NCBI RefSeq assembly: GCF_003945345.1 | Contig: NZ_AP019308.1 | Coordinates: 5,101,501 to 5,165,500 of the forward strand | Source: Paenibacillus baekrokdamisoli | GTDB lineage: Bacteria > Bacillota > Bacilli > Paenibacillales > Paenibacillaceae | DNA: 64,000 bases | Reading direction: 5' to 3' | In this document: in pieces, positions 52,145 to 60,838 of the stretch | Layout of the letters: each line of letters starts with the position of its first letter | Position numbering within the stretch: position 1 is the stretch's first letter | Notes under the pieces: generated by a model | What the model was told of the DNA's origin: nothing | Database searches by the model: none | Seen by the model: the letters and a program-made list of their open reading frames with translations, nothing else | Made by a program: the position numbers and the translations under genes

Positions 52145-52158
52145 AGTAAGCGTTTTCC
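52145..52158 (-). promoter_or_regulatory. Weak cre-like site before the transporter operon
   Basis: AGTAAGCGTTTTCC matches the cre consensus except at both end positions (12 of 14). Confidence 0.35.
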
Positions 52159-52212
52159 AAAATTCCACTCTGTTTTGATTTCTAGCTTTATTTTACCTAA
52201 TATATTTTATTT

Positions 52213-52225
52213 TGTACAGTGTCCT
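52213..52225 (-). promoter_or_regulatory. ROK-type operator copy
   Basis: TGTACAGTGTCCT is one base off the 11-bp core GTACAGTGTAC, with AT-rich TTATTAATTTATTT following; 88 bases before the lplB-type gene. Confidence 0.6.
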
Positions 52226-52291
52226 TATTAATTTATTTGTAGCTAAATGTTTTCATTACACCCTCCGCATTGCACGTTTCATACAACATTC

Positions 52292-53827
52292 TCAGCTAAC
52301 CGCTACCCCGGAGAATTTCCGAGCGAATGCCTTCATACTTTCGTCACCAGAAGAACAAATGAGGACGACGGAGCTCTCCTCCGGCAGCTCATCAGCATCA
52401 TAAGGATTTCGCAGCACTAAGCACACATGAGGCTTCGAATTGGCGCACAACCGAGCAATCGACAGCTGGTTTTTGAATACATGGGCATTCCGCGTTACTT
52501 GGAGAATGGCATCGGCCTGCTTAATTTTTCTTTCCACCTCAAGATGTTCGGCTTCCGTGGGATTCATGGAAGTATACATGGTCTCCAATTGAATACCTCT
52601 GTCCTTCAAATAGGTTTCCAGCTTGAACTGTTTGTCGAAAGTCGTGTCCGCTTGAGTAAGCTGTTCCAACTCAGGCACAATTAAGATGTACTTTGGGTAA
52701 TTTAAAGGAAGAAGCTGCGAAGGATCCCGCTGTACGACAATGGATGCTTCAGCGATTTGGGCTGCATGCGACTCCCATAAGGACCGGGGAATAACATTTG
52801 CTTCCGCTCGATATTGCTTCATCGTATTTTGTAATTTGAGGATGCGTTTGACGGATTGATCAATACGCTCTTCCGAAATCACACCCGATTGTACCGCGGT
52901 CAGGATGCCCAAGCATACTTTCTCTTGGAAGTCCCGCGTATGGCACATGATAATCTGATCGTTCCCAGCCAATACCGCGAGCACACCGATTTCTGCGGGA
53001 TCGAAATTGTTCTTGATCGCCTGCATTTCGATATCGTCCGTGCAGATGACACCTTCGAATCCCAGCTTTTCTCTTAATAGATGAGTAATAAAAAAAGGGG
53101 AGAGGGAAGCCGGCAGCTCGAGCGATTCCGGAATATTCGGGAATACGATGTGAGCGGTCATAATCGCCCCGACCCCCGCTTCAATTGCGGCAAAGAAGGG
53201 TTGTAAGGCTTGCTCGTATAATTGCTCCAGAGTCAAATCGCAGGTGGGCAGCTCGACATGCGAATCGGCATCCACATCCCCATGACCCGGAAAATGCTTA
53301 GCGGTTGATACGATCCCGGACTCTCTCATCCCCCTGATGAAGGACACGCCGTACGCGGCTACTTGCTTGGGATCTTCGCCGAAAGAGCGTATACCGATGA
53401 CGGGGTTCAGCGGATTCGAATTAACATCCAGCACCGGAGCCCAATCTAACATGAAGCCTAGTTCGTGCAGCTGGCTGCCAATTAATCTACCGCTCGCATA
53501 AGCGAGTTCAGGGTCGTTCGCCAGCCCAATCGCTCGATTGCCGGGAACATCCGGATAAAATTCCGTAAAATTCGCGAGGGAACCGCCCTCTTCATCGATT
53601 GCAATCACGAATGGTTCCTGTGCCTGATGATTCGTTTGGGCCCAATGGTTCAGATCGGCTATGATTTTCTTTAACTGAATTTCATTCTCGATATTATGCG
53701 GGAAAAGTCCGAGTCCACCGTAGTGGATACTGGCCAATGTCTCTTTGACTTCCTCGTTTACTTGTTTCGTGGGCATCCCGACTACGCACATCAGCCCCAC
53801 CTTTTCTTCCAAGGATAGTGCCTTCAT
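52292..53827 (-). CDS. GH3 beta-N-acetylhexosaminidase (NagZ-like)
   Basis: 511-residue GH3 enzyme without a signal peptide, so cytosolic. It has the NagZ hallmark KHFPGHGDVDADSH, whose His-Asp pair acts as acid/base, and the nucleophile Asp in CTDDIEMQAI. The C-terminal ~170 residues form the second alpha/beta domain usual in Gram-positive NagZ. It should release GlcNAc from chito-oligosaccharides or muropeptides. A near-match ROK site lies 52 bases upstream; the ABC transporter follows without a clear terminator. Confidence 0.92.
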   Translation of the reverse strand: MKALSLEEKVGLMCVVGMPTKQVNEEVKETLASIHYGGLGLFPHNIENEIQLKKIIADLNHWAQTNHQAQEPFVIAIDEEGGSLANFTEFYPDVPGNRAIGLANDPELAYASGRLIGSQLHELGFMLDWAPVLDVNSNPLNPVIGIRSFGEDPKQVAAYGVSFIRGMRESGIVSTAKHFPGHGDVDADSHVELPTCDLTLEQLYEQALQPFFAAIEAGVGAIMTAHIVFPNIPESLELPASLSPFFITHLLREKLGFEGVICTDDIEMQAIKNNFDPAEIGVLAVLAGNDQIIMCHTRDFQEKVCLGILTAVQSGVISEERIDQSVKRILKLQNTMKQYRAEANVIPRSLWESHAAQIAEASIVVQRDPSQLLPLNYPKYILIVPELEQLTQADTTFDKQFKLETYLKDRGIQLETMYTSMNPTEAEHLEVERKIKQADAILQVTRNAHVFKNQLSIARLCANSKPHVCLVLRNPYDADELPEESSVVLICSSGDESMKAFARKFSGVAVS

Positions 53828-53878
53828 GTATATTCCCCTTCCAAATCATTAGGTGAAAGATATCAAAAATATTTAATT

Positions 53879-53891
53879 GGTACACTTTACA
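53879..53891 (-). promoter_or_regulatory. ROK-type operator copy before the GH3 gene
   Basis: GGTACACTTTACA is one base off the core GTACACTGTAC, flanked by TTTAATT and AATTAAAT. Confidence 0.6.
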
Positions 53892-53925
53892 AATTAAATA
53901 TACAACCAACTCGAAACACTGTCAA

Positions 53926-53983
53926 ATAAAAAATTGGAGCTGTTCCCAAGATCATTACCGACCTTAGGAACAGCCCCAATTCT
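53926..53983 (-). terminator. Terminator of the ROK gene
   Basis: AATTGGAGCTGTTCC (53932-53946) pairs with GGAACAGCCCCAATT (53967-53981), then six U on the minus strand. Confidence 0.92.
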
Positions 53984-53984
53984 A

Positions 53985-55175
53985 TTAAAAATAATCCTCG
54001 AATACTTTGTGCAGCATGAGTGTAGACGCCCCAATGATGAAGTTTCTCTCCTCAAATGTCGCGGGCACCACTCTGTTCTGTTCAAAGGGCAACGGAAACG
54101 GAAACGACGAAAGCCCCTTCTTCAATTGATTCATGAACTTGTTCGAATGACACATCCAGCCGTGCAGCACGATAAGCTCAGGACTGAGGAAGTTTATGAA
54201 TACCGATAATGTATTCACGAGCAAGACGCATACTTGAGAGATCACTTCTTCCCCAAGCTCTTCCCCTGCTTCGTACCTCTCAAGCAATTCATCGAATGTC
54301 TGTGGAACATTGTCAGAATTATTTTGCCGCGCCTTTTCCTGAGACCTTGCCAAAACGGCAGGCTCCGTAAGCACCATGGCGATACATCCGTTCTGACCGC
54401 ACTCTTCACACCGCTGACCATCAGGGTCAATCAGCATGTGTCCGATCTCACCCGCTAAGCCCTTGTACCCGGAATAGACTTTTCCATCAATAACCAACCC
54501 CAAACCAATGCCCGAATCCATGGATAAGAATAACAAATTATCCGTTCTAGTGTTACCTACGAAATACTCAGCAAAAGCGGCTGCCTTCAAATCGTTAACC
54601 ACAACGACTGGATAATCGAACTCTCTTCGGAGCATTCTCTTGATTTCCAGGTCTTTGATTCTAAGAAACGTAGACTTGACGATGACCTCTCCCTGATCGT
54701 CGATAACCCCAGGAGTAGAGATGGCAATGCCTTTTACCTGCAAAGGGTCTTTGACAATTTTGGATGTCAGCAGGCGATTTATAGAGGCGATCATGAACTC
54801 CAGAACCTCTGCATTTCCTTTTACAACCGGCTCGGTAAATTCATAAACGATCTCATTTCTAAAGTTTAATAGAGCTCCTCGAAAATAATTGTTTCCGAGT
54901 GCAATGCCAATGATATATCCTTTGTCGCGGCTAATCTCTAATGCGATCGCTCTTCGGCCCGCACCCGGTGAAGATTTCTCACCAACTTCGTCGATTAGAC
55001 CCTGTTGGATCAATTCATCGACCAAGGAGGACACAGTAGTTGCGCTCAATTTCGATTTCTGGGCTATTTCAGCTCGGGATAGGCTTCCTTCCCTAAGCAG
55101 CATGTGAAGAATAAGGGAACAATTAATTTTTTTCATTAGTTGTAAATTGCCTTTTTGAGCCACCATACTTTTCAT
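53985..55175 (-). CDS. ROK family transcriptional regulator (NagC/XylR type)
   Basis: 396 residues: an N-terminal winged helix (LSRAEIAQKSKLSATTVSSL, about 30-55) joined to a ROK sugar-binding domain with the zinc knuckle CEECGQNGC and the kinase-like loop DSGIGLGLVIDG. Such repressors release DNA when a sugar or sugar phosphate binds. It is divergent from the GH18 operon, whose promoter has a perfect palindrome AGTACAGTGTACT; matching sites precede four other units within 10 kb, so it is the likely local regulator. Start may be 55175 or the Met three codons later (AGAGG spacing). Confidence 0.92.
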   Translation of the reverse strand: MKSMVAQKGNLQLMKKINCSLILHMLLREGSLSRAEIAQKSKLSATTVSSLVDELIQQGLIDEVGEKSSPGAGRRAIALEISRDKGYIIGIALGNNYFRGALLNFRNEIVYEFTEPVVKGNAEVLEFMIASINRLLTSKIVKDPLQVKGIAISTPGVIDDQGEVIVKSTFLRIKDLEIKRMLRREFDYPVVVVNDLKAAAFAEYFVGNTRTDNLLFLSMDSGIGLGLVIDGKVYSGYKGLAGEIGHMLIDPDGQRCEECGQNGCIAMVLTEPAVLARSQEKARQNNSDNVPQTFDELLERYEAGEELGEEVISQVCVLLVNTLSVFINFLSPELIVLHGWMCHSNKFMNQLKKGLSSFPFPLPFEQNRVVPATFEERNFIIGASTLMLHKVFEDYF

Positions 55176-55326
55176 TTTCCTCTCAAGATAAAAAATTATT
55201 CAGCCTTTCCATTACATCTGCAAAGATCATCATAATTAATCAGGACTCTTTAATAATATCCACAAACTCTCAAAAACTCAAGCTTGCCCAATCGCAGGTA
55301 TTTGGACTTACCTGCAATTTTGGGGG

Positions 55327-55376
55327 TTGACAAAGAAAAGAAATATGAATTACTTTAATAATTAGTACAGTGTACT
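55327..55376 (+). promoter_or_regulatory. Promoter and perfect ROK-type operator of the GH18-AKR operon
   Basis: -35 TTGACA (55327-55332) with a poor -10 near 55351-55356, then the perfect palindrome AGTACA-G-TGTACT (55364-55376) at the expected start point, inside an AT-rich frame. This is the best copy of the five. Confidence 0.72.
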
Positions 55377-55421
55377 TATTTATTATAGCAATACATTGAA
55401 TCCATTAAAAGGAGGAAATTT

Positions 55422-56927
55422 ATGAAGAAAGTATCGTTTCGGCCCATCCTCATTGCGACAATAGCTGTCGTGCTCTGTTCTTCCGGTTTAATTGGGGCAC
55501 AGAGGGCGAACGCAGCAGCCCAGAATGTTGCCGCGGGCAAAACGCCGACATCAAACGCTGCCCTGATCAATGCGTCTCTTGCTACCGATGGAGCCAGTAA
55601 CAACAGCAATTCGTTTGCCGAAGCGGGAACGGGAAAGAAATACATCCAGATTGATTTCGGTGGAAACTACTATTTGAACAAAATTTTGCTCTGGCATTAC
55701 TACGCGGACAGCCGGACGTACAAAGATGTCGTCGTTAAATTATCAGAAAGTGCAACGTTCAGCAGCGCCACCACAGTATTCAACAATGATGTCGACAATA
55801 GCTCTGGACAGGGCGCCGGTTCTGATGCTGAATACGCAGAGACCGCAGCCGGCAAAACCATTACGTTTAATCCGGTTAAGGCAAGATACCTCCGCATCTA
55901 TTCTAATGGCAGCAACATCAACACCTACAACCATTACGTAGAAGCTCAGGCATGGACCATTGACAACTCCTATCGTGCGAACAATGTCACCTTTACCAAC
56001 CCGGAATGGGTGATGACGCCCCAAACGGATGCGTTCATCCAAGATGTAGTCAACAAAATGAACGCCTACAAAATCAAATATCAAATGATCGACGTCGGCT
56101 TTTTTGACAGGGATTCCGAAACCGGTCAATACGATGATATAAATGGTCAGCCCATCGACGGAACGATGAGTTGGTATGCCTATGACGAACTCGAAAACTG
56201 GGTGAACAAATCTAGGCAGTACGCCCCCGACATGAAACTGATCGGAGTCGTTAACGGAAATAAGTCGCTGCATGTTCAAGGCTTGCCGTATACGGATAAA
56301 AACAATGTCCTGCATACACCTGCGGTTTCCAAAGCCACCATGCAAGATAATATCGCGGCGCATTGCGCATTCCTTGTCAATTATTACGGTCTTGACGGAA
56401 TCAACTTGGACTTTGAACCTGTTAGCGCAGGTGCGGCCAGTACCGATTATAGACAATTAATTCAAAAGGTAAGAACAGCCATAGGTCCTAATAAGCATCT
56501 TTCGATCGATGGCAATCCTTTCGCTGCCTATATGCCGGACAATGAAATTGCCCAATTCGGTGCAATGCTGGATATGATCGTGATGATGGACTATGATACG
56601 GCAGATTTAAACGTTCCTGCCTATCCTGCAAACCCCTCTTCCACGAATGCAACAAACTATAAACTCGCAATTAAAGAGAACACCAAGCGGATCAGCAGCG
56701 CACTACCTGCTTCCTGTGCTTTCATACCGCTGGGCCCTGGTGATTACGGCTTTACAGACGTTCACAAGTCTTACGAGAACGCGCAAAACCATTCTGTTGC
56801 CGTCAATGATGCGATTATGGAAGGCGCAAGAGTCGCAGGGTCTGGCGTATGGTGGTTTAGTGCTTCCATGAATAATGCTACCGAAACACAACAATTTAAT
56901 GACTTTTGGATTAATGGAACCCCATAA
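55422..56927 (+). CDS. Secreted GH18-type enzyme with discoidin domain
   Basis: 501 residues. Signal peptide to about 31 (ANAAAQ), one F5/8 type C module (~35-180; LWHYYADSRTYKDVVVKLSE) and a GH18-like barrel to the end with DGINLDFE (D325, E332) and MMDYDTA. Closely related to the C-terminal two-thirds of the SLH-anchored protein at 45-48 kb but without SLH domains, so it is released rather than wall-bound. Likely a chitinase or endo-beta-N-acetylglucosaminidase. AGGAGG sets the start; the aldo/keto reductase gene follows after 31 bases. Confidence 0.88.
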   Translation: MKKVSFRPILIATIAVVLCSSGLIGAQRANAAAQNVAAGKTPTSNAALINASLATDGASNNSNSFAEAGTGKKYIQIDFGGNYYLNKILLWHYYADSRTYKDVVVKLSESATFSSATTVFNNDVDNSSGQGAGSDAEYAETAAGKTITFNPVKARYLRIYSNGSNINTYNHYVEAQAWTIDNSYRANNVTFTNPEWVMTPQTDAFIQDVVNKMNAYKIKYQMIDVGFFDRDSETGQYDDINGQPIDGTMSWYAYDELENWVNKSRQYAPDMKLIGVVNGNKSLHVQGLPYTDKNNVLHTPAVSKATMQDNIAAHCAFLVNYYGLDGINLDFEPVSAGAASTDYRQLIQKVRTAIGPNKHLSIDGNPFAAYMPDNEIAQFGAMLDMIVMMDYDTADLNVPAYPANPSSTNATNYKLAIKENTKRISSALPASCAFIPLGPGDYGFTDVHKSYENAQNHSVAVNDAIMEGARVAGSGVWWFSASMNNATETQQFNDFWINGTP

Positions 56928-56958
56928 CTCAAGATAGATTTCAGAGGAGGCACTTCAA

Positions 56959-57954
56959 TTGAATTATCAGCCTAGCAATCAGCGATACGATAACATGAAG
57001 TACAATAGATGCGGCAAAAGCGGACTGAAGCTTCCAGCCATTTCACTTGGCCTGTGGCATAATTTCGGAGACGGCTATGTTTTTAACAACAGTCGGGAAA
57101 TGGTCCGCCGCGCTTTTGATCTGGGGATCACCCACTTCGACGTAGCCAACAACTACGGCTGGCCAGGGGGATCTTCAGAAGAAACCCTCGGTAAAATATT
57201 AAAGCTGGACTTCGCTTCTCATCGTGATGAAACGATCATCTCTACAAAAGCAGGATGGGACATGTGGCCAGGGCCTTATGGGGATGAGGGCTCCAAAAAA
57301 TACTTGGTGGCAAGCCTCGATCAAAGCTTAAAACGCCTAGGACTTGATTACGTCGATATTTACTATCATCATAGACCGGATCCTAACACGCCGATCGAAG
57401 AAACGATGGGTGCGCTCGATTTGCTTGTTCGTCAAGGAAAAGCCTTATACGTGGGCATCTCTTCTTATGACGAAGCAGAATCCAAGGCAGCGATAGACGC
57501 ATTAAATAAACTTGGAACGCCTTGTTTAATTCATCAGCCTTCTTACTCCATGCTTGATCGGACGGTTGAAGACGGGTTGCTTGACTTACTTGCGGATGAG
57601 GGAGTCGGAAGCATTGCGTTCTTCCCACTGGCGCAAGGACTCCTCACGAACAAGTACCTGTCTGGGATCCCTGCCGATTCAAGAGCTGGAAGCGGCATCA
57701 GATTCCTTAAGCCTGAGCATATCACGGCGGACATCTTGAATAAGACGCAGCAATTGAACGATATTGCTGCATCAAGAGAGCAATCCTTGGCTCAAATGGC
57801 TATCGCTTGGGTTCTGCGCGGCAACCGCGTTACCTCTGCGCTGGTTGGCGCAAGCAGGGTAAGCCAGATTGAAGAGAACGTGGCAGCACTGAATAATCTG
57901 GACTTTACTTCAAGCGAATTGGCAGCTATTGATCAAATCTTAAAAGCCAATTAA
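56959..57954 (+). CDS. Aldo/keto reductase (YghZ/Gpr-like, AKR14)
   Basis: 331-residue NADPH-dependent reductase with a TIM barrel. Motifs: LPAISLGLWHNFGDG, HFDVANNYGWPGGSSEETLG with the active-site Asp and Tyr, and the Lys in ISTKAGWDMWPGPYG; the family of L-glyceraldehyde-3-phosphate reductases. The start is TTG with GGAGG nine bases before. It shares the GH18 operon and may handle a sugar product, though that is inference. Confidence 0.92.
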   Translation: MNYQPSNQRYDNMKYNRCGKSGLKLPAISLGLWHNFGDGYVFNNSREMVRRAFDLGITHFDVANNYGWPGGSSEETLGKILKLDFASHRDETIISTKAGWDMWPGPYGDEGSKKYLVASLDQSLKRLGLDYVDIYYHHRPDPNTPIEETMGALDLLVRQGKALYVGISSYDEAESKAAIDALNKLGTPCLIHQPSYSMLDRTVEDGLLDLLADEGVGSIAFFPLAQGLLTNKYLSGIPADSRAGSGIRFLKPEHITADILNKTQQLNDIAASREQSLAQMAIAWVLRGNRVTSALVGASRVSQIEENVAALNNLDFTSSELAAIDQILKAN

Positions 57955-57971
57955 TAAAATCACTACTTAGA

Positions 57972-57997
57972 TCTCCCTTCTCCAGGGAGGTTTTTTA
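57972..57997 (+). terminator. Terminator of the GH18-AKR operon
   Basis: CTCCCT (57973-57978) pairs with AGGGAG (57984-57989), followed by six T. Confidence 0.85.
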
Positions 57998-58046
57998 TTG
58001 CTTATATATGAAGAAAACTTTGCCGATAACGAGAGAAAGGGTAAGA

Positions 58047-58086
58047 AAAAAGCGTAAACCGCTACCCTATGGTGAGCGATTTACAC
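58047..58086 (-). terminator. Terminator of the UPF0303 gene
   Basis: GTAAACCGCT (58054-58063) and AGCGATTTAC (58075-58084) form a stem with one G-U; six U on the minus strand. Confidence 0.87.
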
Positions 58087-58096
58087 TTAACTTTTA

Positions 58097-58573
58097 TTAA
58101 ACTTCCTTATTTAAGAATTGCTTCAGTACCGTGATTACGAGTTCATGATCTTCTTCTTGCGAGAGCCCGGCTACCGTGATGGTTCCAATAAACCCTGCAT
58201 TCTCGACAACAATTGGAAAAGCGCCTCCGTTGGCCGCATACTCCATAGGATCCAACAATGCAAATTCTTGCATCGTCATGTTCAATAATTTCATCCGCGT
58301 CCCTATTAAATAGGAGCTTTGGGAAAATTGATTGACCACCCGATTCTTTCTTCGAATCCAACTGTCGGCATCTTTTGTAGAATTCGGCAAAGTCGCACGG
58401 AATAGCTGCAGATCACCTCTAGATATGTCGATTGTGACAGGCAGATTTTGCTGTAATGCCACCTCGACGAGTTTTGCACCCACTTGCAATGCTGTCTCAT
58501 TCGTAAAACTGTCAAATTTTAGGATGGCTTCTTCTCTTTTTAGCTGCTCCAATAACGCTTTTGTATCTTCCAT
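58097..58573 (-). CDS. UPF0303 / heme-degrading-domain (DUF336-like) protein
   Basis: 158 residues from the ATG at 58573, set by AGAGGGG; the longer frame to 58630 would run through the operator. The pattern ETALQVGAKLVEVALQQNLP, WIRRKNRVVNQFSQSSYLIG and YAANGGAFPIVVENAGFIGT matches the GlcG/HbpS-like UPF0303 proteins, often found beside carbohydrate genes. Function unproven. A strong ROK-type site lies 33 bases upstream. Confidence 0.88.
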   Translation of the reverse strand: MEDTKALLEQLKREEAILKFDSFTNETALQVGAKLVEVALQQNLPVTIDISRGDLQLFRATLPNSTKDADSWIRRKNRVVNQFSQSSYLIGTRMKLLNMTMQEFALLDPMEYAANGGAFPIVVENAGFIGTITVAGLSQEEDHELVITVLKQFLNKEV

Positions 58574-58605
58574 AAAACCCCTCTTTCTAGTGATAATATT
58601 TAATA

Positions 58606-58618
58606 CGTACACTGTACA
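58606..58618 (-). promoter_or_regulatory. ROK-type operator copy before the UPF0303 gene
   Basis: CGTACACTGTACA keeps the full 11-bp core GTACACTGTAC. Confidence 0.7.
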
Positions 58619-59198
58619 AAATATTACCAATTCATACGGCTTTCGTCAATTATTATCTTTCATCCCTCCTATCTTCATTTTTAATTCCTATTTATTGCTG
58701 TACCAACATCAGTGGATATTTCTTCTAAAATCTTTCTTTGTCGCTTTAAGTGGCTTTTCGTTAAGTGCAAATAATACCTGGGTGATATTTTGAATGGTTT
58801 GATTAATAATGCCTGATGTATATAATATCCATTCGTTCTATTGCACTTCGGTAGTGGAAATTATTAAGGGTCTTCGAGCGGTTGTATGAAAGCTATTTCC
58901 GAGAGATAGATATAATTAAAATAACCATTCAATGTCCAGGCTTCCGGATAAAATCTTAATGGATCCGTTCAGAAGTTCATTTACGACTTCTTCAAGCTTA
59001 GCTATGCTTCTAATTGGGAAAAGAGACAATATCTTCACTAACCGACAGATCCCCTATAGCAGGTGAGATACTTTCAAAAATGGTATGTCTATTGTATTAA
59101 ACAATTACATTGCGACCAATGAATTTTAGAAGGAATTGTATCCATATACGAAGAATTTATTAAAATAGTAAAATAATATGTAAATTAGGAGCAAAAAA
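58619..59198. other. Long gap with no clear gene
   Basis: Holds the leaders of both flanking genes. A weak minus frame (58916-59053) reads IAKLEEVVNELLNGSIKIL and ends at TAA; it may be a remnant but is not recognised. No RNA or repeat seen. Confidence 0.35.
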
Positions 59199-60683
59199 GT
59201 GAAAAAGAAACGATTAATTCTAGTGGTTTGTTTAATGCTTTTCATTTTTCCCATTTCAACCTATGCTAATGATTCTAACGCCGTGAGTACCGCTTCCGAC
59301 AAACCTGCTCCTGCTATTGAAGTATTTATCGATCATGCCAAGGTATTTTTTAATGTACAGCCGATTATGGATGGTGGGACAACACTTGTTGAATTCAGAC
59401 CTGTTTTTGAAAAGCTGGGCTTGCGGGTCAAGTGGGATTCAGCGACTCAAACGGTTTATGGGACAAAGGATAAACTCAAGATTTCCTTATTGATTGGTAG
59501 CAAGATCGCAACGATCAATGGTGAAGATAAGACTTTATTACAGGCACCTCGAATGATTAACGGGCATACGTTCATTCCTTTACGTTTTATAGGAGAAGCC
59601 ACTGAAAAGCAGGTGGTTTGGGATGTGAACGCGCGTCAGATTCAAATTTCATCGACTATTTTCTCAGATATCTTTGATGTGCTTAAAGTCGCAGACGGAA
59701 CAAAGCTCAGGTACGAAGGAGATTTAATGGACGGGAAGAAGAATGGGGCTGGGAAGCTATTTTACCTCAATAAGCTCTGGTATGATGGGCAGTTTATAAA
59801 CGACACTTTGGACGGTCAAGGCAAGCTCTATGATAATTCCGGAAGCCTCCTTAGATATGAAGGGCAATTTAAGAATAGTAAGATGGATGGGCAAGGCATT
59901 CGTTATACAAATGAGGGCACAAGGCTTTATGAGGGACAATGGAGCGTGGGGCATTATGACGGATTTGGTATCTTATACAATGGATCAGTGAAAGTCTATG
60001 ACGGTCATTTTCTTCAAGACCAGTATGATGGTGAAGGCAAGCTATATAACGTTTCCGGTACCTTAAAGTATGAAGGAAACTTTAAATCCGGTGTGCCAAA
60101 CGGTACTGGAATCTTACATTTCTCCGATAGCAGCCGGTATGAAGGAGATATTAAGAATGGCAAAATGGAGGGTGTTGGAGTTTACTACACCTCGGCTAAT
60201 GTCATAGAAATGAAAGGGCAGTTTATTGATAATCAATATTTAATGGATATCAACAATCCCGTACCTGAACCCGTATTGGGACATGGTTTAGAAAATGGAA
60301 AGAATATAGAGCTGAATTACACCGATGGCTATTCCTATTTGAAGACATGGGCTTTGGATCCTGTACTCAGTCATAAAATTGCCTATGGCTTTGATCCAAA
60401 TATTCAGAGCATTGATTATTACCCGGATGGTTATCCAGAAATTGATAAACCAGATAAAGCTCGGTATCTATTATTAACCCTATACAGATATCCGAAGTCC
60501 GGCTACAAGCTAAGCTCTCTTGGTCAGATTAAACTATTAGAAAATAAGGAATGGTTAATCACTTACACATTGGCAACAAACCCTATACCTAAGGATGAGG
60601 CTCACAAAGCAAAGTACGAGGAATTCGAGCTAGCCTTATCCTACATGAAACAGGTCATCGCAAGCGTTAAGCAAATTGATTAA
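59199..60683 (+). CDS. Secreted protein with CAO-like domain and MORN repeats
   Basis: 494 residues, GTG start with AGGAG ahead. Signal peptide to ~24 (STYAND); a copper-amine-oxidase N-type domain at ~40-150 (IMDGGTTLVEFRPVFEKLGL, then MINGHTFIPLRFIGE). Residues ~170-345 are MORN repeats: YEGDLMDGKKNGAGKLFY, YEGQFKNSKMDGQGIRY, YEGNFKSGVPNGTGIL, YEGDIKNGKMEGVGVYY. The C-terminal ~130 residues are unrecognised. MORN sheets bind lipids or proteins; secretion suggests a wall or envelope role. Confidence 0.85.
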   Translation: MKKKRLILVVCLMLFIFPISTYANDSNAVSTASDKPAPAIEVFIDHAKVFFNVQPIMDGGTTLVEFRPVFEKLGLRVKWDSATQTVYGTKDKLKISLLIGSKIATINGEDKTLLQAPRMINGHTFIPLRFIGEATEKQVVWDVNARQIQISSTIFSDIFDVLKVADGTKLRYEGDLMDGKKNGAGKLFYLNKLWYDGQFINDTLDGQGKLYDNSGSLLRYEGQFKNSKMDGQGIRYTNEGTRLYEGQWSVGHYDGFGILYNGSVKVYDGHFLQDQYDGEGKLYNVSGTLKYEGNFKSGVPNGTGILHFSDSSRYEGDIKNGKMEGVGVYYTSANVIEMKGQFIDNQYLMDINNPVPEPVLGHGLENGKNIELNYTDGYSYLKTWALDPVLSHKIAYGFDPNIQSIDYYPDGYPEIDKPDKARYLLLTLYRYPKSGYKLSSLGQIKLLENKEWLITYTLATNPIPKDEAHKAKYEEFELALSYMKQVIASVKQID

Positions 60684-60752
60684 CGTTAGCAGTCACAACC
60701 GGAATGAACAAAGAGGTTTACGAGAAGATCACAGTTTAAAGTGCTAACTAAA

Positions 60753-60797
60753 GAGCCTGAGTACCTATAACAAGGTGCTTCCAGGCCCTTTATTTGT
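60753..60797 (+). terminator. Terminator after the MORN gene
   Basis: GCCTG (60755-60759) with CAGGC (60782-60786), extended by TACCT/AGGTG; TTTATTTG follows. Confidence 0.6.
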
Positions 60798-60838
60798 TTG
60801 TTCAGGACCTTGATGAATAAAGCTGCAGCCGAGGCCGA

